64,000 nucleotides of DNA from Emydura subglobosa (GCA_007922225.1 ML679956.1:20462689-20526688), one strand, 5' to 3'. Positions 34,761-47,743 are shown, numbered from the stretch's first letter. Translations and numbers: made by a program. The notes: generated by a model not told the origin, from the letters alone.

Positions 34761-34844
34761 ATATATGTAACGTGTTTCTATGGACCACATTACTGTAGTA
34801 TCTGAACATCTCACCATTTCCAGCACATTTATTCTACCAGTGAG

Positions 34845-35265
34845 TTAGGGAATTACTATTATCCCTATTTTACAGAGGGAGAGAGAAACTGTGGACTTGC
34901 CTACACACTTAGTTCACAGCAGGCAGGAGTGTAAATCTAATCCACACTTGCCCACCACACACTAAGTGTCATTGTGGACCCTGCTGCTGCTTCACACTAA
35001 CAATTCCTTAGTGGAATTGTTTCAAAGCAGTAGATCAAAGTGTGCTACAGAACTTCTAGTGTGCAGCAGCAGGTTCCACACAGAAACTTGGTATGCAGCA
35101 GGCTAATGTGGGGTAGATTTACACCCCAGCTCTCCATGAACTAAGTGTTTATGAAGTCAAACCCTAAGTGACTTGTCTAAGGTCACATAAGACATTTGTG
35201 GAAGAGCGAGGAATTGAATTCAGGTGTCCCAAGTCTCAGGCTAATGTCCTAAGCACTGCACCATC
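34845..35265 (-). repeat. MIR-like SINE (antisense), split by a MITE
   Basis: Left piece 34845-34888 has CCCTATTTTACAGAGGGAGA. Right piece 35165-35265 has 'TAAGTGACTTGTCTAAGGTC', 'GAATTGAATTCAGGTGTCC' and 'CCTAAGCACTGCACCAT'. Together these make the reverse complement of a MIR-like SINE. The 276 bp between them are a separate palindromic insertion. Confidence 0.75.
34889..35164. mobile_element. Near-palindromic MITE inserted in a SINE
   Basis: The two halves are reverse complements over almost their whole length: CACACTTAGTTCACAG at 34904 against CATGAACTAAGTGTTT at 35136, and TGTTTCAAAGCAGTAGATCA at the centre. TAA follows at 35165-35167. The left duplication is not clear because the SINE lost bases there. 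A Harbinger-type MITE is likely. Confidence 0.65.
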
Positions 35266-35944
35266 TTTCCTCTCTAAGGAAGGACCTCTAAACCACAGCT
35301 ACCAAAAATATCCCAGGGGAAGGTGGAAAGTTCTGTAGGAGTCACCACAGATAAGGAAGGTTGGGTCTGTCATCACTGATTGACAATCTTTTGAAAATAT
35401 ATTTGTATTTTCCTACTATTGAAATGAATGGATATGTGCCAGACAGAGTTATATTGCCTGCCTACCAGTAGCCAAGGAAACTCAGGATATACATTCTAGA
35501 AATTTTCATGAAGACAGGGGAAAAATGAGGCCATCCAGTTGCACATTACTGAGCGTAGTATCATGAGGGAGAGAGGCTAATTACTGAATCTCATTACCCA
35601 ATATTATGAAGAGACCCAAAGAGGATGACTTAACCTCGTAAATTTAAACACTATGGCCTACATTTTCAAAAGGGGTAGTGATCTTTGGAGCCCAATTTGA
35701 GATAGCCGTTGCCCGAAAAAAACAGGCCCCTTCTAGGTATCTCAAGTTGGCCACCCAGAAACTGAGGCACTCAAACTCATAAGTCACTGTTGAACATTTT
35801 TATGCCTTCAAAGTAAGGGGCAGTTAGATGACAGCAAAAGCCTCATTTATTTCAGCCTCCACTGAAAAGGATCAACAACTTTCATTGTATGTCTGGCTGA
35901 TCCTTGTCTCCCCTAAGGAATTTTTTTAATAATTACCCAGAGTC
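35266..35944. other. Unassigned sequence
   Basis: Nothing recognised. Confidence 0.35.
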
Positions 35945-36192
35945 ATTAATACTGGTTCAGTTGAACCTGCATTAGCACCATTGGGAGCTCTGGTGTAGAC
36001 AGCCCACTGACTGTCAACGCATTTTTCAGCACCACATAGATTAGACTTTTTCCCAGAAGAGATACGTAACTGTGCATTGAAAACTGTGTTGGCAGCCAGA
36101 GGCCTGTCTTAAACTAGGCCGCCCGAAGTTGCCACAACTAGTTCAGCTGAAGTGATGTTAGCAACAGCGGCCTAGCATAGACAATGCCCCTA
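35945..36192. repeat. Possible decayed palindromic MITE
   Basis: TTCAGTTGAACCTGCATTAG at the left and AACTAGTTCAGCTGAAGTGA with 'GCCTAGCATAGACAATGCCC' at the right are weakly complementary. The right end has the 'TAGACA..GCCC' form of the other MITEs here. Weak case. Confidence 0.3.
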
Positions 36193-36904
36193 GGGATCAA
36201 GAGTCATCACACATTAAAATAAATGCACTGTATGGAAAATGAGCTATGTTGGGTTGCTAATTCTACTGACATGAGAAACTTGATGCAATAAGTAGGCACA
36301 GAAAAATCCCTTTATACTGCTTTATACATAATCCTTCAACAAAGGATAGAGAAGATAACACATTTTCCTCCAAATACTTCCCACTGACCCTGTTTACCCA
36401 AACACCCTTGCATTACAACACAGGATTGTTGCAGCAAAGAGCCATCCTTGAAAGTTGAGCTGTTGGATACTCAAATGTTTCATTTTTATTGCAGCCTGTT
36501 TCTCCATTGTCAATGCAAGGATCCTAAACTGCAAGCAATGCAGAGAACAAGAATTTTCTGGTACATTTTTAATACTCTAAACTGCTCCTAAGAATGGAAC
36601 CAACAGGGCCACAGAAGTACAGTGTCATGGGTGCAGAAACACAGTGTGAGGGCTGAGCTATGGGCAGCCTGCATGCACTGGTCAGCTGCTTAGTTGCAGT
36701 CAGGTGACAAGTGGCAGGGTCAGGTTTAAGCCAGGATGCTGGGAAGGCAAGGTCAGGCACAAAGGTGCAGGTGACAGCAGATAGCAGGGGCAAGGTCAAG
36801 CCAGATCAGGATATCAGCATTATAGACAGCAATCAAATAGCAAAGTGGAGGACAAAGTGGGGTCACAAGCCAGCATCTAGAGTCTACTGCAAGCAGGAGC
36901 AGAG
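36193..36904. other. Unassigned sequence with a purine-rich block
   Basis: 36600-36900 is rich in 'CAAGGTCAGG' and 'GCAGGTGACAG' type words, possibly an LTR remnant ahead of the CR1, but no ends are visible. Confidence 0.3.
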
Positions 36905-38346
36905 GAAGACAGGCAGTCTTCATTGCTGATGAACATAATATGTTGGGGAAGAGTCAACATGGCTTATGTAAAGGGAAATCGTGCCTCACCAATCTATTAG
37001 AATTCTCTGAGGGAATCAAGAAACTTTTGGACAATGATGATCTAATGGATACAGTGTACCTGGACTTTCAAAAAGCCTTTGACAAGGTCCCTCACCAAAG
37101 GCTCTTAAACAAAGTAACGAGTCATGGGATATGAGGGAAGATCCTCCCATGGATCAGTAACTGGTTGAAAGATAGGAAACAAAGAGTAGGAATAAACAGT
37201 CAGTTTTCACAGTGGAGAGAGGTAAATAGCTGGGTCATCCAAGGATCTATACTGGGACCAGTGCTGTTCAACATATTCATAAATAATATGAAAAAGGGGT
37301 AAACAGTGAGGTGGAAAAGTTTGCAGATGATACAAATTTACTAAGATAGTTAAGTCCAAAGCAGACTGCAAAGAGTTACAAAGGGAACTCACTAAACTGA
37401 GTGACTGAGCAACAAAATGGCAAATGAAATTCAACATTGATAAATACAAAGTAATTCACATTAGAAAACATAATCCCAACTATACATACAAAATGATGCG
37501 ATCTAAATTAGTTGTTACCACTCAAGAAAGATCTTTGATTCATTCTGGATAATCCTCTGTAAATATCTGCTCAATGTGCAGCAGCAGTCAAAAAGTTAAC
37601 AGAATGTAAGGAACCATTAGGAAAGGGATAGATAATAAGACAGTAAATATTGTAATGCCACTATATAAACCAATGGCATGCTCACACTTTCAATAGTGCA
37701 TGCAGTTCCGATCACCACATCTCAAAAAAATATGTATTAAAATTGAAAAAGAGATAGAGGATGGCAACAAAAATGACTAAGGGTATGGAACAGCTTCCAT
37801 GTGAGGAGAGATTAAAAAGACAGACCATTCACCTTGAAAAAGAGACAACTAAGTGCAGATATGATATAGTTCTGCAAAATCGTGAATGGCTTGGAAAAAG
37901 TGATTAAGGAAGTGTTATTTACCCCTTCATATAACACACGAAGCAGGGGTCATCCAATGAAATGAATAGGCAGCAGGTTTAAAACGAACATACAGAAGTT
38001 CTTCTTCACACAACACACAGTCAGCCTGTGGATCTCATTGCTGGAGATGCTGTTGAGGCCAAATGTATAACTGGGTTCAAAAGAGAATTAGACAAGTTCA
38101 TGGAGGATAGGTCCATCAATGGCTATTAACCAAGATGGTCAGGAATGCATCTCTATGCTCTCGGTGACCCTAAGCCTCTGATTGCCAGATACTGGAAATG
38201 GACAACAGAGGATGGATCACTCAATAAATGGCCCTGTTCTGTTCATTCCCTCTGAAGCACCTGGACCTGGCCACTGTCAGAAGACAGGATACTCAGTTAA
38301 ATGGACCATTAGTCTGACCCAGTATTGCCATTCTTATGTTCTTATT
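36905..38346 (+). mobile_element. CR1 LINE, RT to 3' UTR, decayed
   Basis: The frame at 36940-37134 reads QHGLCKGKSCLTNLLEF and VYLDFQKAFDKVPHQRLLN, the RT region with the first catalytic Asp intact. Later frames give 'FADDTNLL' and the CR1 C-terminal stretch. The 3' UTR ends near TTCTTATGTTCTTAT (38332-38346), the octamer-like CR1 terminus in two copies. Frameshifts and stops throughout; 5'-truncated. Confidence 0.88.
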
Positions 38347-38351
38347 TCCCT

Positions 38352-38782
38352 GTGAGTAGAGCTAGGCCCAGCTCCCCTGTGTCAGAGCAAGTGAGCCCAA
38401 TCTAGCCAGTGAAAGGAGGCTGGGCCACGCTTGGGCCTATAAAGGGCTTCCTGCAGAAGGCAGGAAATAAGGAGGTGGAAGGGACTGCTTGGGACATGCT
38501 GTACCTGGGAAAGGAAAGCAACATGGAGTGGAGCTAACTCGTGTGGTGGGTCCCTGGAGCAAGGGACCTGGTGCTTGAGGTGCCAGCTCTGGGGCTAATG
38601 CTCCAGGAAGGGAGCAGAGCTGATTAGACCTGGAAAGGTACAAGGACCAAGGCACAAGAGACCCCTGGAAGGTGGCTCTGGCGCCTGAGAGCAAAGAGTG
38701 AGTTAAAAGCCCATTTCTGTTTGTTTCCATACCTGTGTTAAAGAATAAACCTGCTTAAAGGAGACTGGGTGTGGCAGCCTGT
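38352..38782 (+). repeat. Candidate LTR (plus) abutting the CR1 3' end
   Basis: Begins TGTGAGTAGAGC directly after the CR1 terminus. It has a TATA box CCTATAAAGGG (TATAAA 38439-38444) and AATAAA at 38744-38749, 305 bp apart, consistent with U3-R-U5 order. The end near 'GCCTGTGACA' is plausible. No target duplication found. Confidence 0.45.
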
Positions 38783-39904
38783 GACAACAATCATAATTTG
38801 CACTTCCAGCAAATATTTCATTGAAGCCCTTTTATTTCAAAGCCCTTTACAAACATGAATTAAACCTCACAGGAGGCAGGTGAGGTAACGAGGATGACAT
38901 AAGGACATGGAGAGCCAGCCTCTTTTGAAAGACAACTTAAAAATAGCAGAGCTGAAAGGTCATGGTAAGTCTTGTGTGAGAGAGAGAATGAGATTGCCAC
39001 GCTTTGGAAATCCTCAACACAGCTCTGAAGATGGGTGATACAGGGCCAGATTCTTTTCTCTCTTACATTAGCTTTACCAGCGTTCAAATCCACTGACTTC
39101 AGTGGATGAGCTACTCCTGATTTACACCTGTATCAGGGCTTTCTCCAAAGCTCACTGACGTCAATGGAAGACTTTCCATTGACATCATCAGTGGGCTTCA
39201 ATCAGACCCATATTGACTCCATGCTAACAATGCATAGGTGGCTGTGCAGAACAGGCTCTGCATTCACTGATGTAACTGCAAGGCTACTGAAGTAGCATGC
39301 TGTCATTCCTCTGTCTCAAAATCATTTAGTAATTTCTCTGCGTATTTCACAAACGTGCACACTTGCTGTGAAAAGAAATGCAATTTGTTTTCAATTAATG
39401 CTCCTCAGCAAAAAATGTATAATGAGACATGGGTTCATTTCAGATTGGATTCTTTCCTCCTCCCTTCCTCCTTCTGTTTTTTATATCCAATGGTGGTCTC
39501 TTGTCTTTAGATTATAAGATCTTTGCTCCAGAAACAGAATCTAACTATGTGTTCGTACAACACTATGGGGTCTTGATTCTGCGTGAGGACTTTGGACGTT
39601 AGTGCAATAATAATTTTCCTATGTACCATATCCTGTGGAATTAAAACTATTAACAGCCATACAATTTACAAATTGATGCTGTGCCTTACATGCATTATGC
39701 ACAACAAAAAAAGTATATGCCTTATCTTCTAAAGTCCTCTTTGGTACCAAAGGCGGGTTCCTTCTTTAACATAAGGCATTGACAATTAATGGTACAGTAC
39801 ATCTGCAAGGTAGGAAGGAAGACTCGGTATAGGTAAGAGATAACCTTGTGCTCATCAAAGTCAGTCAAATATTTTACAGGCAATTGTGCTTCATTTTCAG
39901 CAGG
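38783..39904. other. Unassigned sequence with a weak foldback
   Basis: 39050-39190 contains several 'CCACTGACTTCAGTGG'-type words that are self-complementary, resembling the foldback family seen clearly at 41121 and 49432. The rest is unassigned. Confidence 0.35.
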
Positions 39905-40235
39905 GCATATGGTTTGGGGTTAAAACACATGACTGGGAGTCACCAGAGCTGTCTTCGTATTTCCGGCTCTGCCATTTACTTGCTGTGCAACTGTGGATAA
40001 GTCACTTAACCTGTTCTATGCCTCAGTTTCCCCCATCTGGAAAACGAAGATAATACTACTTCACAAGAGTGCACTGTTTTTTGAGACAGTAAGCTTTTTG
40101 GGACAGAGAGCTAGAGCAACAGGGTCACAGTCCATCACTGGAAGCTACAGCAATACAAATAATACTACTACTGTTTGCAGAATGCTTTGAGATCCTGGAA
40201 GTGTTTCTGTAAAGTACAAGATTATTATATTTAAT
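39905..40235 (+). repeat. MIR-like SINE with an internal insertion
   Basis: Head 'ACTGGGAGTCACC...TATTTCCGGCTCTGCCATTT', core 'GTCACTTAACCTGTTCTATG', then CTCAGTTTCCCCCATCTGGA. The tail resumes 'GAATGCTTTGAGATCCTGGA'. Between core and tail a 'GTAAGCTTTTTGGGACAGAG' stretch resembles the 3'-tail repeat family. Confidence 0.75.
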
Positions 40236-40335
40236 ATAAATATATTAAAGTTCTTATTAATTGATCTCATAATCTTATTAATATTCTATCTATATAATAT
40301 TCTTATAATATAATATTATTAATGTTCTTTTGTGA
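40236..40335. repeat. AT-rich low-complexity tract
   Basis: Nearly pure A/T (ATTAATATTCTATCTATATA and similar), following the SINE tail. Confidence 0.8.
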
Positions 40336-41118
40336 TATTCGGGGATAATAGACAGGTGATACAAACCAAGAGAGGGGTCAATTCCTTTTTAACATTCAAC
40401 ATATAAGCAAGTAGCAGCAGTATGTCACTTAATAAAAAGCAACTGCAGGGAAAATGTCACTTACTGGAGGTCACAATGCTCTTTGAAAGCTGTGGTGGTC
40501 GATTCACCATGATGTACATCAATCCAATAACCAGATAGCATATCACCTTTTTTTAAGGAATATGATCAGACTTTCTGAGCTGGCTGGATTTGCTGGTTCA
40601 GCAGTCTTATGACTAAAAATAGGGATGAAATACTTTTAGTGCCCACTTTTAAATTACGGAGCCACAAGGAGGCTGAATCTTGATTAAGTGACAGGCTGGC
40701 AGTTGTACCTTGAATGACTAGTCTGATGTGTGATTTCCTATCATCCTGCTCAGTGAACCAGTAAGGTGAATGTAATCAACAATGGTGTCTTGCATGGTGA
40801 GTTTACAGCAGAATAATTGTATGAAATGAATACAAATTAAAGTCTCTAAAAGATAGATCCACTGCAGGTCACTCTATCCAACATATTACATGCACATTTT
40901 TACGAACAGGAACATCAAACACTACATGAAAAAGCAGAGTCTGCTTCTTTCAGATAACGTAAACCCATGCATCATAATCCTCACACTGGTTAACTTGGGA
41001 GTTGCACTTTTAGAGCTTGATTCAGATCTTATACTGGTTTTATGCCTGACTGACTTCATTATAGTTATTCCTTATTTACAATGGTGTTAACAAGAGCAGA
41101 ATCAGGCCCTTTGAATCT
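40336..41118. other. Unassigned sequence
   Basis: Nothing recognised. Confidence 0.35.
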
Positions 41119-41120
41119 AT

Positions 41121-41208
41121 GAGCTAAATTCTCTGCTAGTATAAACTGGCACAGCTCCACTGACTTTCATGGAGCTGTGCCAATTTATAGCAGTAGAGAA
41201 TTTAGCTC
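41121..41208. repeat. 88-bp foldback (39-bp arms, 10-bp loop)
   Basis: Arm 41121-41159 begins GAGCTAAATTCTCTGCTAGT. Arm 41170-41208 in reverse complement begins GAGCTAAATTCTCTACTGCT. About 34 of 39 positions match. It could form a long hairpin in single strands. A foldback MITE is more likely than an RNA gene. Confidence 0.85.
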
Positions 41209-41211
41209 GAC

Positions 41212-43320
41212 ATTTCTAAAAGGCCTGAATTTTCTTGTATAAGATGATCTAATTCTGAGGAGGATTTTTTTTTCCAAAGGTATTTTTGGAAAACAGCACT
41301 GCATCGCATTTTTATCAGCTTTCTCTAATTACCACTCTAGTACTATAATTATAATCAAAAATAGGATTTTTTTTTATTGAGTGAAGAATGGGAAATGTTC
41401 CCTTCCCTTCCTGCAGCTTCTGAGGTGAGCATTTTTAAATCAAAAAGCTAAATTTAGAAAGACAGTATTGTCTATTTTAGAGTAATTTTTTTACAGAATA
41501 AAGATTATCTATATTATTTTCCAGCAAGACATAAACATGCTTTGTAAAAGACTGAGCATGGACTGAGTAATAACATCTACTGTACATATAATATAGACTG
41601 TGTGAGTATAAACTAGATCTTCAGTGATGCTCTATTTTAAGAACCCTGGCAAAAGGAAATTAGGTTTTAGCAAAATAAAGTGAGCAATCAAGGAAGGAAT
41701 AAATGAGTACTTTGAAAAGATTTGAGCAGGTGAGAACCAGTGTGAGTGGTATAATGAAGAGATCAGGTAGTGAGACTATTTTAACCAGTTTGTGACCAGT
41801 CAATTAACACAGTGTTTCTGGTGAGAAAAGTGAGTGAAATAATGCATTACTAATCCTTGTGTGAATTTGTCCAATTGAAAAATAACCATTTGTCCAGCTA
41901 GTTTAGTCTTGTTTACAAATCATTTTCATATGAGTCAGTGCCTGGATAATACAATGCATTATTCATTATTCTCTAATCTGGCTTCTTGAAGGATTTTCTG
42001 GACAAACCTTTCAATTGTTGGACTCTAAGGCCTATTGACATTATGGACCGAACTCTGCAGTCCTTACTCACATTGGTCAGCACATATACAGGCAAGTACT
42101 TTCACTGACATGCTCCTGAGTATACTTCTATTGGCTTCAGTGGGACTGATCGTATGCTGCATGCTCACCCCCTGCCCCGGGTAGATACACTGCAGCTGCT
42201 AGGTGAGTAATGTGCTTCTTCCCGCCACACACAATGCTCCAGTGACAAGAGAGGCTGGGGGGCTAATGCTGGCCTTACTTCTCACGAGAGAAGGTGGGTC
42301 TCTGCTGCTTCCACTGGAAGGGAGAAGGAGAGCCCCTGCTGCTAATCAGGTCTCTCTGGGAAAGGAGCTGGGCCATTGCCACAATCACTCCAAGTGGCAG
42401 GTGAGGCCACAGTTGTTCCTAGGCCCCAGGCTGCCTTAATCCAGCACTAATACAAAGATGGCAATTGTCTGTGATCTTTCTTCAGTAGCTATCTGAATGG
42501 GTGAACACCAAGTACACGCTGGTGACTTACTTATAAAGCAAGGGCATTGCAAAAATGTCGCCAATTTTTCAGATCTTTCCCTAGGAGAAAACAATTAACC
42601 AGTCTGTGAAGGAGATCTCATGCGTATCGGTTTAGTTACAGTGCCAGTTCCAGTTCGTGCAGTTACTGTACACTATGTCCCAGTCTGTTGAATCATATAA
42701 TATAGTGACACAATGCCTGACACTGGAAGACTTTTCCTAATTAGTGTTCCATGACTAATGCAAAAATTAAGAGAGATAATTGTGTTAGTTATACTTCTGG
42801 GGCAATGCTTTCACAAACAAAGCCTGACGAACGGCATGTGATTCCCAAATGCATGCCTGCATAAAAGGCTTCAACAAAATGGAATCTCAGACAACTTCTG
42901 TGGAACTTTTATTTTAATCTTTTGTCCTCATTAGTATCTAATTTTTAAATGTCGCCTTCCAGAATCCTTAAGAGTTGTCTTTACATCCAAACAGATATTG
43001 GAAATTTATAACAGTTATACAATTTAAGTCCTGGTTTGGGTTTTTTTGTAGATTTTGTCCCAGTTCCAGCATTTACTTTAATCCCTAGGGACTCATTTCA
43101 GAAGAAGTTAAAAATCCCAACCCATTAACAATAAGTGCCTTTGTAAGTGTTCATGAAGAGGGGGCTCCCATTAAGTTTAGTACTTAAATAGATTCTCAGA
43201 TAAATAGAACATACAAGGTGCAAGTCAGCAATAAACTCTTTTACTGTATTGGTTTTTACTAAAAGATAGACTAAAAATGGTTGTTGTCATTCCATAGTTC
43301 TTAAAGAAAACAATTGAGGT
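41212..43320. other. Unassigned 2.1-kb sequence
   Basis: No recognised repeat or gene. 42040-42170 contains 'TTGGCTTCAGTGGGACTGAT', like the foldback family. The frame at 42203-42439 has no motif. Confidence 0.35.
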
Positions 43321-43490
43321 GAACTACTCATTCGTGGTGCATTTGTCCAGAAATTCTTCTTCCAAGTGGCCATTGAAGAAGTTGCCATATTGGCGAGCCA
43401 TCTTAGTATCCATGGCTGTTCCCATAGTTTGGACATGCGAAGCATCAGAGAGATGACTGATAGCTAAGTCAATTTCCTTCAGGGCATCTC
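43321..43490 (-). pseudogene. Penelope-like reverse transcriptase fragment (older, second lineage)
   Basis: Minus-strand translation reads QTMGTAMDTKMARQYGNFFN and GHLEEEFLDKC before a stop. This is the GTAMGTKMAP-YAN..F box of Penelope RT, with G-to-D and P-to-R changes. The wording after the box (GHLEEEFL) differs from the 16-kb copy (ADLEQRFL), pointing to a different lineage. The catalytic YxDD region is not present downstream. Only about 50 codons survive. Confidence 0.7.
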
Positions 43491-44084
43491 AGGAGGAGGG
43501 CTTTTCCCTTGGAATACTAAACAACCTTCTCATCTAGGAATTCTTGGGAATCCATGGTAAAACCAAGGCTGCTGGATTTTTAAGGAGTACAATTAATGCT
43601 TAATGGGTTTCAATGTCATGTACTCTTACAATATACCAATTGATAATTAATTGACTTTCATTTAACATTCCATCGTTTACAACAATGGCAGGTTCCATTA
43701 CAATTGCTTGGCACAGGTGTGCTTGGGAAGGGAGAGGTGAGGCTGCAGGGAGCCTTGTCTCCCAGTCTAGCACACCCACCCACCCAGGCCCTACAGGAGA
43801 ATATCCAACAACGTGCTTCTGTATTGGCTATGACGATTCATTCTATGCTGTTAGTTTTGCAGAGAATGAAGGAAATATACCAATGCTACCTGAGAGTCAC
43901 AATCACAAGTAAAATGGGCTTCAGATAAGTGTTGCTTAATTCACAAAATGAAAACAGGTTTCGTGAAGTTCCTTCTCAGCTTTGTAGTAAAACTGTTCAG
44001 AAAACAGGTGGCCTTGCCTGGAGGGAGCAGAACAGTGGAATCAGAAGTGTTTTGAACATCCAAAAGTGGCACTTGGAAGCATAG
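43491..44084. other. Unassigned sequence
   Basis: Two overlapping plus-strand frames of about 75 codons near 43685-43928 have no motif. Confidence 0.35.
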
Positions 44085-44285
44085 TAGGATTCATCATATT
44101 GGATGAAACCATTGGTCCATCAAGTCTGGAATCCTATCTCCAGCAAAGAGCAATACCAGTTGCTTCAGAAGAACAAAGGAAGATGTAAACCATCCATAAT
44201 TCACCTAACTCTGCAATATTGTAAGATGGGGTGAATTTCTTCCTGGCCCCAATTCCAGACCAGTTTCTGCAATAAAGCATACTGA
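44085..44285 (-). repeat. CR1-type 3' end (antisense), old
   Basis: 'GAAACCATTGGTCCATCAAG' followed by 'TCTGGAATCCTATCTCCAGC' is the reverse complement of the CR1 3' UTR words 'GGACCATTGGTCTGACCCAG' found at about 4334. It continues with 'GGTGAATTTCTTCCTGGCCC'. Diverged. Confidence 0.5.
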
Positions 44286-47200
44286 TTGGCAGATTTTGTC
44301 TCTTAAGTAGTGGAACTGCAGATGCTATTCATGTTCATACTAATAATCCCACTTTTTAATTTTACTGGGCTATTTGACTCAAACATAAAATCTGAATTTG
44401 AATCTAATAATAATAGCATTGATTTCATAGCCTTGATTTAGAAAAGCACTTAAATCTTTGCTTTGGTCCACCCATATTCCGGACAGCACTTACTTACCCT
44501 AATCCTGAATCAGGACGCATTCCTGAATCGGGACTATATAATACACAACAATTCATCATAGTCTGCCTGTATTTCCCCTTGAAGAGAGAGCCATTATTGA
44601 TAAGTTTAACCTAACCTAGGCTGGCAGAACAATTCTCTAGGATAGTATCAAGTTTCTGCTAAATGCTGTATCCCAGTAGGTATTCAGCTGGTGTTCCATA
44701 GCACTAATGTGAAACACAGAGTGTGACAAAGACTCAGAATATGGAGGACAGATGACTCACTCATGAAGGAAACTTAAAATGCCGAGAGACTCATTCCTTT
44801 AATGGAAATAAAACATCATAGAATTGGGGTTAAAGTTATCACTGATGTAAACAACAAGAAGCAACAAATTTGTGGGCACAACAGATAATTTTGGGACTAA
44901 ACCAAGTAATAACCAAAATGCAACATATTTGGGAGCTATGCATGCAGTGCACATGGGTAAACATATTTGTTCATATCTTCTTAGGAAGGTACTGGATATA
45001 ATATTGTACATTCAGGAAAATACTAAGCTATCTGTATGCAAACAACCCCAAGTCCCAGATTTTCAAAGGAGTCTTCAATCTAACTTCTAGCTTTATATCT
45101 AAAATTCTGTGCATGAAAACTTAGACAGACAGATATGTAGGGTGGGATTTTTCAAAAGTACTCAGCAACAGCCAAGCAGCAACAGCTGCTCCCATTGAAG
45201 TAAGTGGGAGGTTTACCAGGGACTTCAGTGGAAGCAGAATGAGGCCAAAGATGAGTGTTTTGAAATTCACATTCCTAACGACCCAATTAGAACATGTAAC
45301 TATTGTTCACACTGTCACAATTGTGGATGCAAATTTTGAGGCGGAGTTGATGAAGCTTGAAAATGTGACTCTTTAGCCCAGATTTTGTGACCTACAATTG
45401 GGCAAAAATATGCAATTATGCATACACAGTTTTCACCAGAAAATGCCACAATTTTGCATGTAAATCACAGTGGTGGGATGCATAAATTAAGCACACATTT
45501 TTGCTAGCACATGTTCATGCACAGAGTTCTGCAAGTCAGTCTTGAAAGTCCAAGGTCTAAATTCTGCCATCAGATACATGCATGCAGCTCCCAATGAAGA
45601 CTTCAATTGGAGTTTTGTGTGCATGTGTTAGATTTAGACTTAAGCTTTTGGCTACCAGATAAGTGTCCTATAAGCTGGGCTTTTGTGCTGAAATAGCCAG
45701 TTGGAAGCATCCCACCTTTCTGTTCCCCATGGAGAGCAATAAGACAGATTTATAAAAGAGCAACGGAGCTAAATTATTTTGTTTTTCAAATTTTAGCTAG
45801 AGAAGGGCCCATGCTGCAAAATTTTGGACACAAAATTCCATTCAAAATATATTCAAGGATTTTCAGATCCAGGTCCTGGGTTCAACCTATTACAGTGATC
45901 AGATGCAAAATTCAGAATTATATTATGACCCACCACTACCCTGAAGAAAAAAAAAGGGGTGGGGGGGGGGTATTTGGATTCAGGCTTTAGATTCAGGACC
46001 ATATATAATTTTTAGCATACAAATAGCATTTATTAGTTAAAATAGAAGGCAGCTAAATGAACACTTCTAATTATAAGTACCAAATATCTGCATTTAAGCA
46101 AAATTAGCGCTATGTTAATAGAATCCCAGCACATATGTAGATAATAGCACAATTCAGTATTTATGAAGTGCTGGCTTTCTGCTACACAAGTACTTCTCAC
46201 CCTTCTTCCTGCTGAACTCCAACAGGCTGTCTACTTTGGCTGACATCCATCTCAGTAATTCAGCAAGTTTGGCAATCAACACTGGGCCAGTTATGGGTAT
46301 GAGGAAGGGCATGGCTTCCCCTGTGTCACAGGGGATGAGTGAGTTTCCCTCTCAGAGGGATTTTTTTTTTTTTTTTATTCCCTTAAGGCTTTTTATGCCT
46401 GTAAGATAGAACAATCCTTCACTGGGGGCACAATGCCTCCCAGTGCTGAATGTCACAATTTTAGAGGGGCAGCATATGTTCTCCTTTGAGCTCTGCTGAC
46501 CAGTGTGGAGAAGGGCTGGGAGCACAAACTTGCCTCCCCCTCTTGTCTCCAGTGGTACTAGCCAGGAACCGTCAACATGCTCACGGGAGTGGAAGGACTG
46601 TGATTAGTCTTGACTCCTTCAGTTCTGCACAGGGATGCAGGAGGTTAGAGAAGAGGATTCTTGCATCCTTCCCCCAATATATGTGCAGGGACCTTACATT
46701 TTTAACAGGTTAACATTCTTTGTTAATACTGTTAATAATAAAGACCATATGCGGTTACTTTCTGCAAACCATAAGTAATGTATGAAAAGTGACCAACATC
46801 AGACCAGAGCTTCAGGTCCACTGACTTCAACAGAGCTACACTGATTTACACCAGCAGAAGATCAGACCCTTTGAGGCCATGCACAATATATATACACACC
46901 AGAAAAGAAAGGCCGACCAAGCAGGGATCTCTCTCTCTTTGTGAAGGCAATAAGCACACTGTCTTGTGGGAAGTAAATCCAGACGCACCCACAGGAACAG
47001 GTCCAACACTGCCATGCTGGCAAAGCTCCAGCAGTCTGCTTGATACTGTGACAGATTGTGCTCTACTGACAGATTCTACCAGCCGTTCTGGGGTTCTTAG
47101 GTTACAGCCATATGGTGACCTTAATAGGACTCACCATTAAAACAAGTAGCATAATTAAATGTAAATCTGTACCATTCCATTCCAGAATGCTGAGTTATTA

Positions 47201-47740
47201 GTTTTCCTATTAAAAAAAAATAGTTTAGGGAGCCTAATGAGTAACGTCTTTGTCTTTGGGATCTGTATTTTAGGCCAGAGCCTTACCTGCCACAAAACAA
47301 CATAACTCCATTGGCTTGCAATTGAACTACAGTGACTTACACCAGCTACGGAGCTGGCCGTTTGTGTTCAGTATATAAAGCACAGTCAACATCTGAAATC
47401 AAAGGCTAGTGCTACAGCTCCACTGTAGTTGGCTTTGAAGCCAAAGAAGCCACACAGATTTACAACGCTGGAGATGCAGCCCTGATTTTATAAAACATGA
47501 ATAGTCCACCAGGAGGAGCAGAGCACGGTGCTGTTGGTCAGGACGTTGCTGAGACAGCTATGTACATGACCTGCTTTGGTAACAAAAGCTTTCTGAAGAG
47601 ATGACTAGACGGTCTGATTTATTTTTAATGAGAACAGGTTTTAGTGATAGTTTGTCAAAACATTTACCTTGTGCAGCAGCCAACACAGTAAAAGAAAATA
47701 ATACAAGAGATTTTATTTTATTTTGTTTGTTTGCAACAAC
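44286..47740. other. Unassigned 3.4-kb sequence
   Basis: No gene or repeat family that I can support. It holds a homopurine run A9-G4-T-G10 (45947-45970), a T16 run near 46361, and weak foldback-like words at 45150-45250 and 46810-46870. Confidence 0.4.
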
Positions 47741-47743
47741 TTA

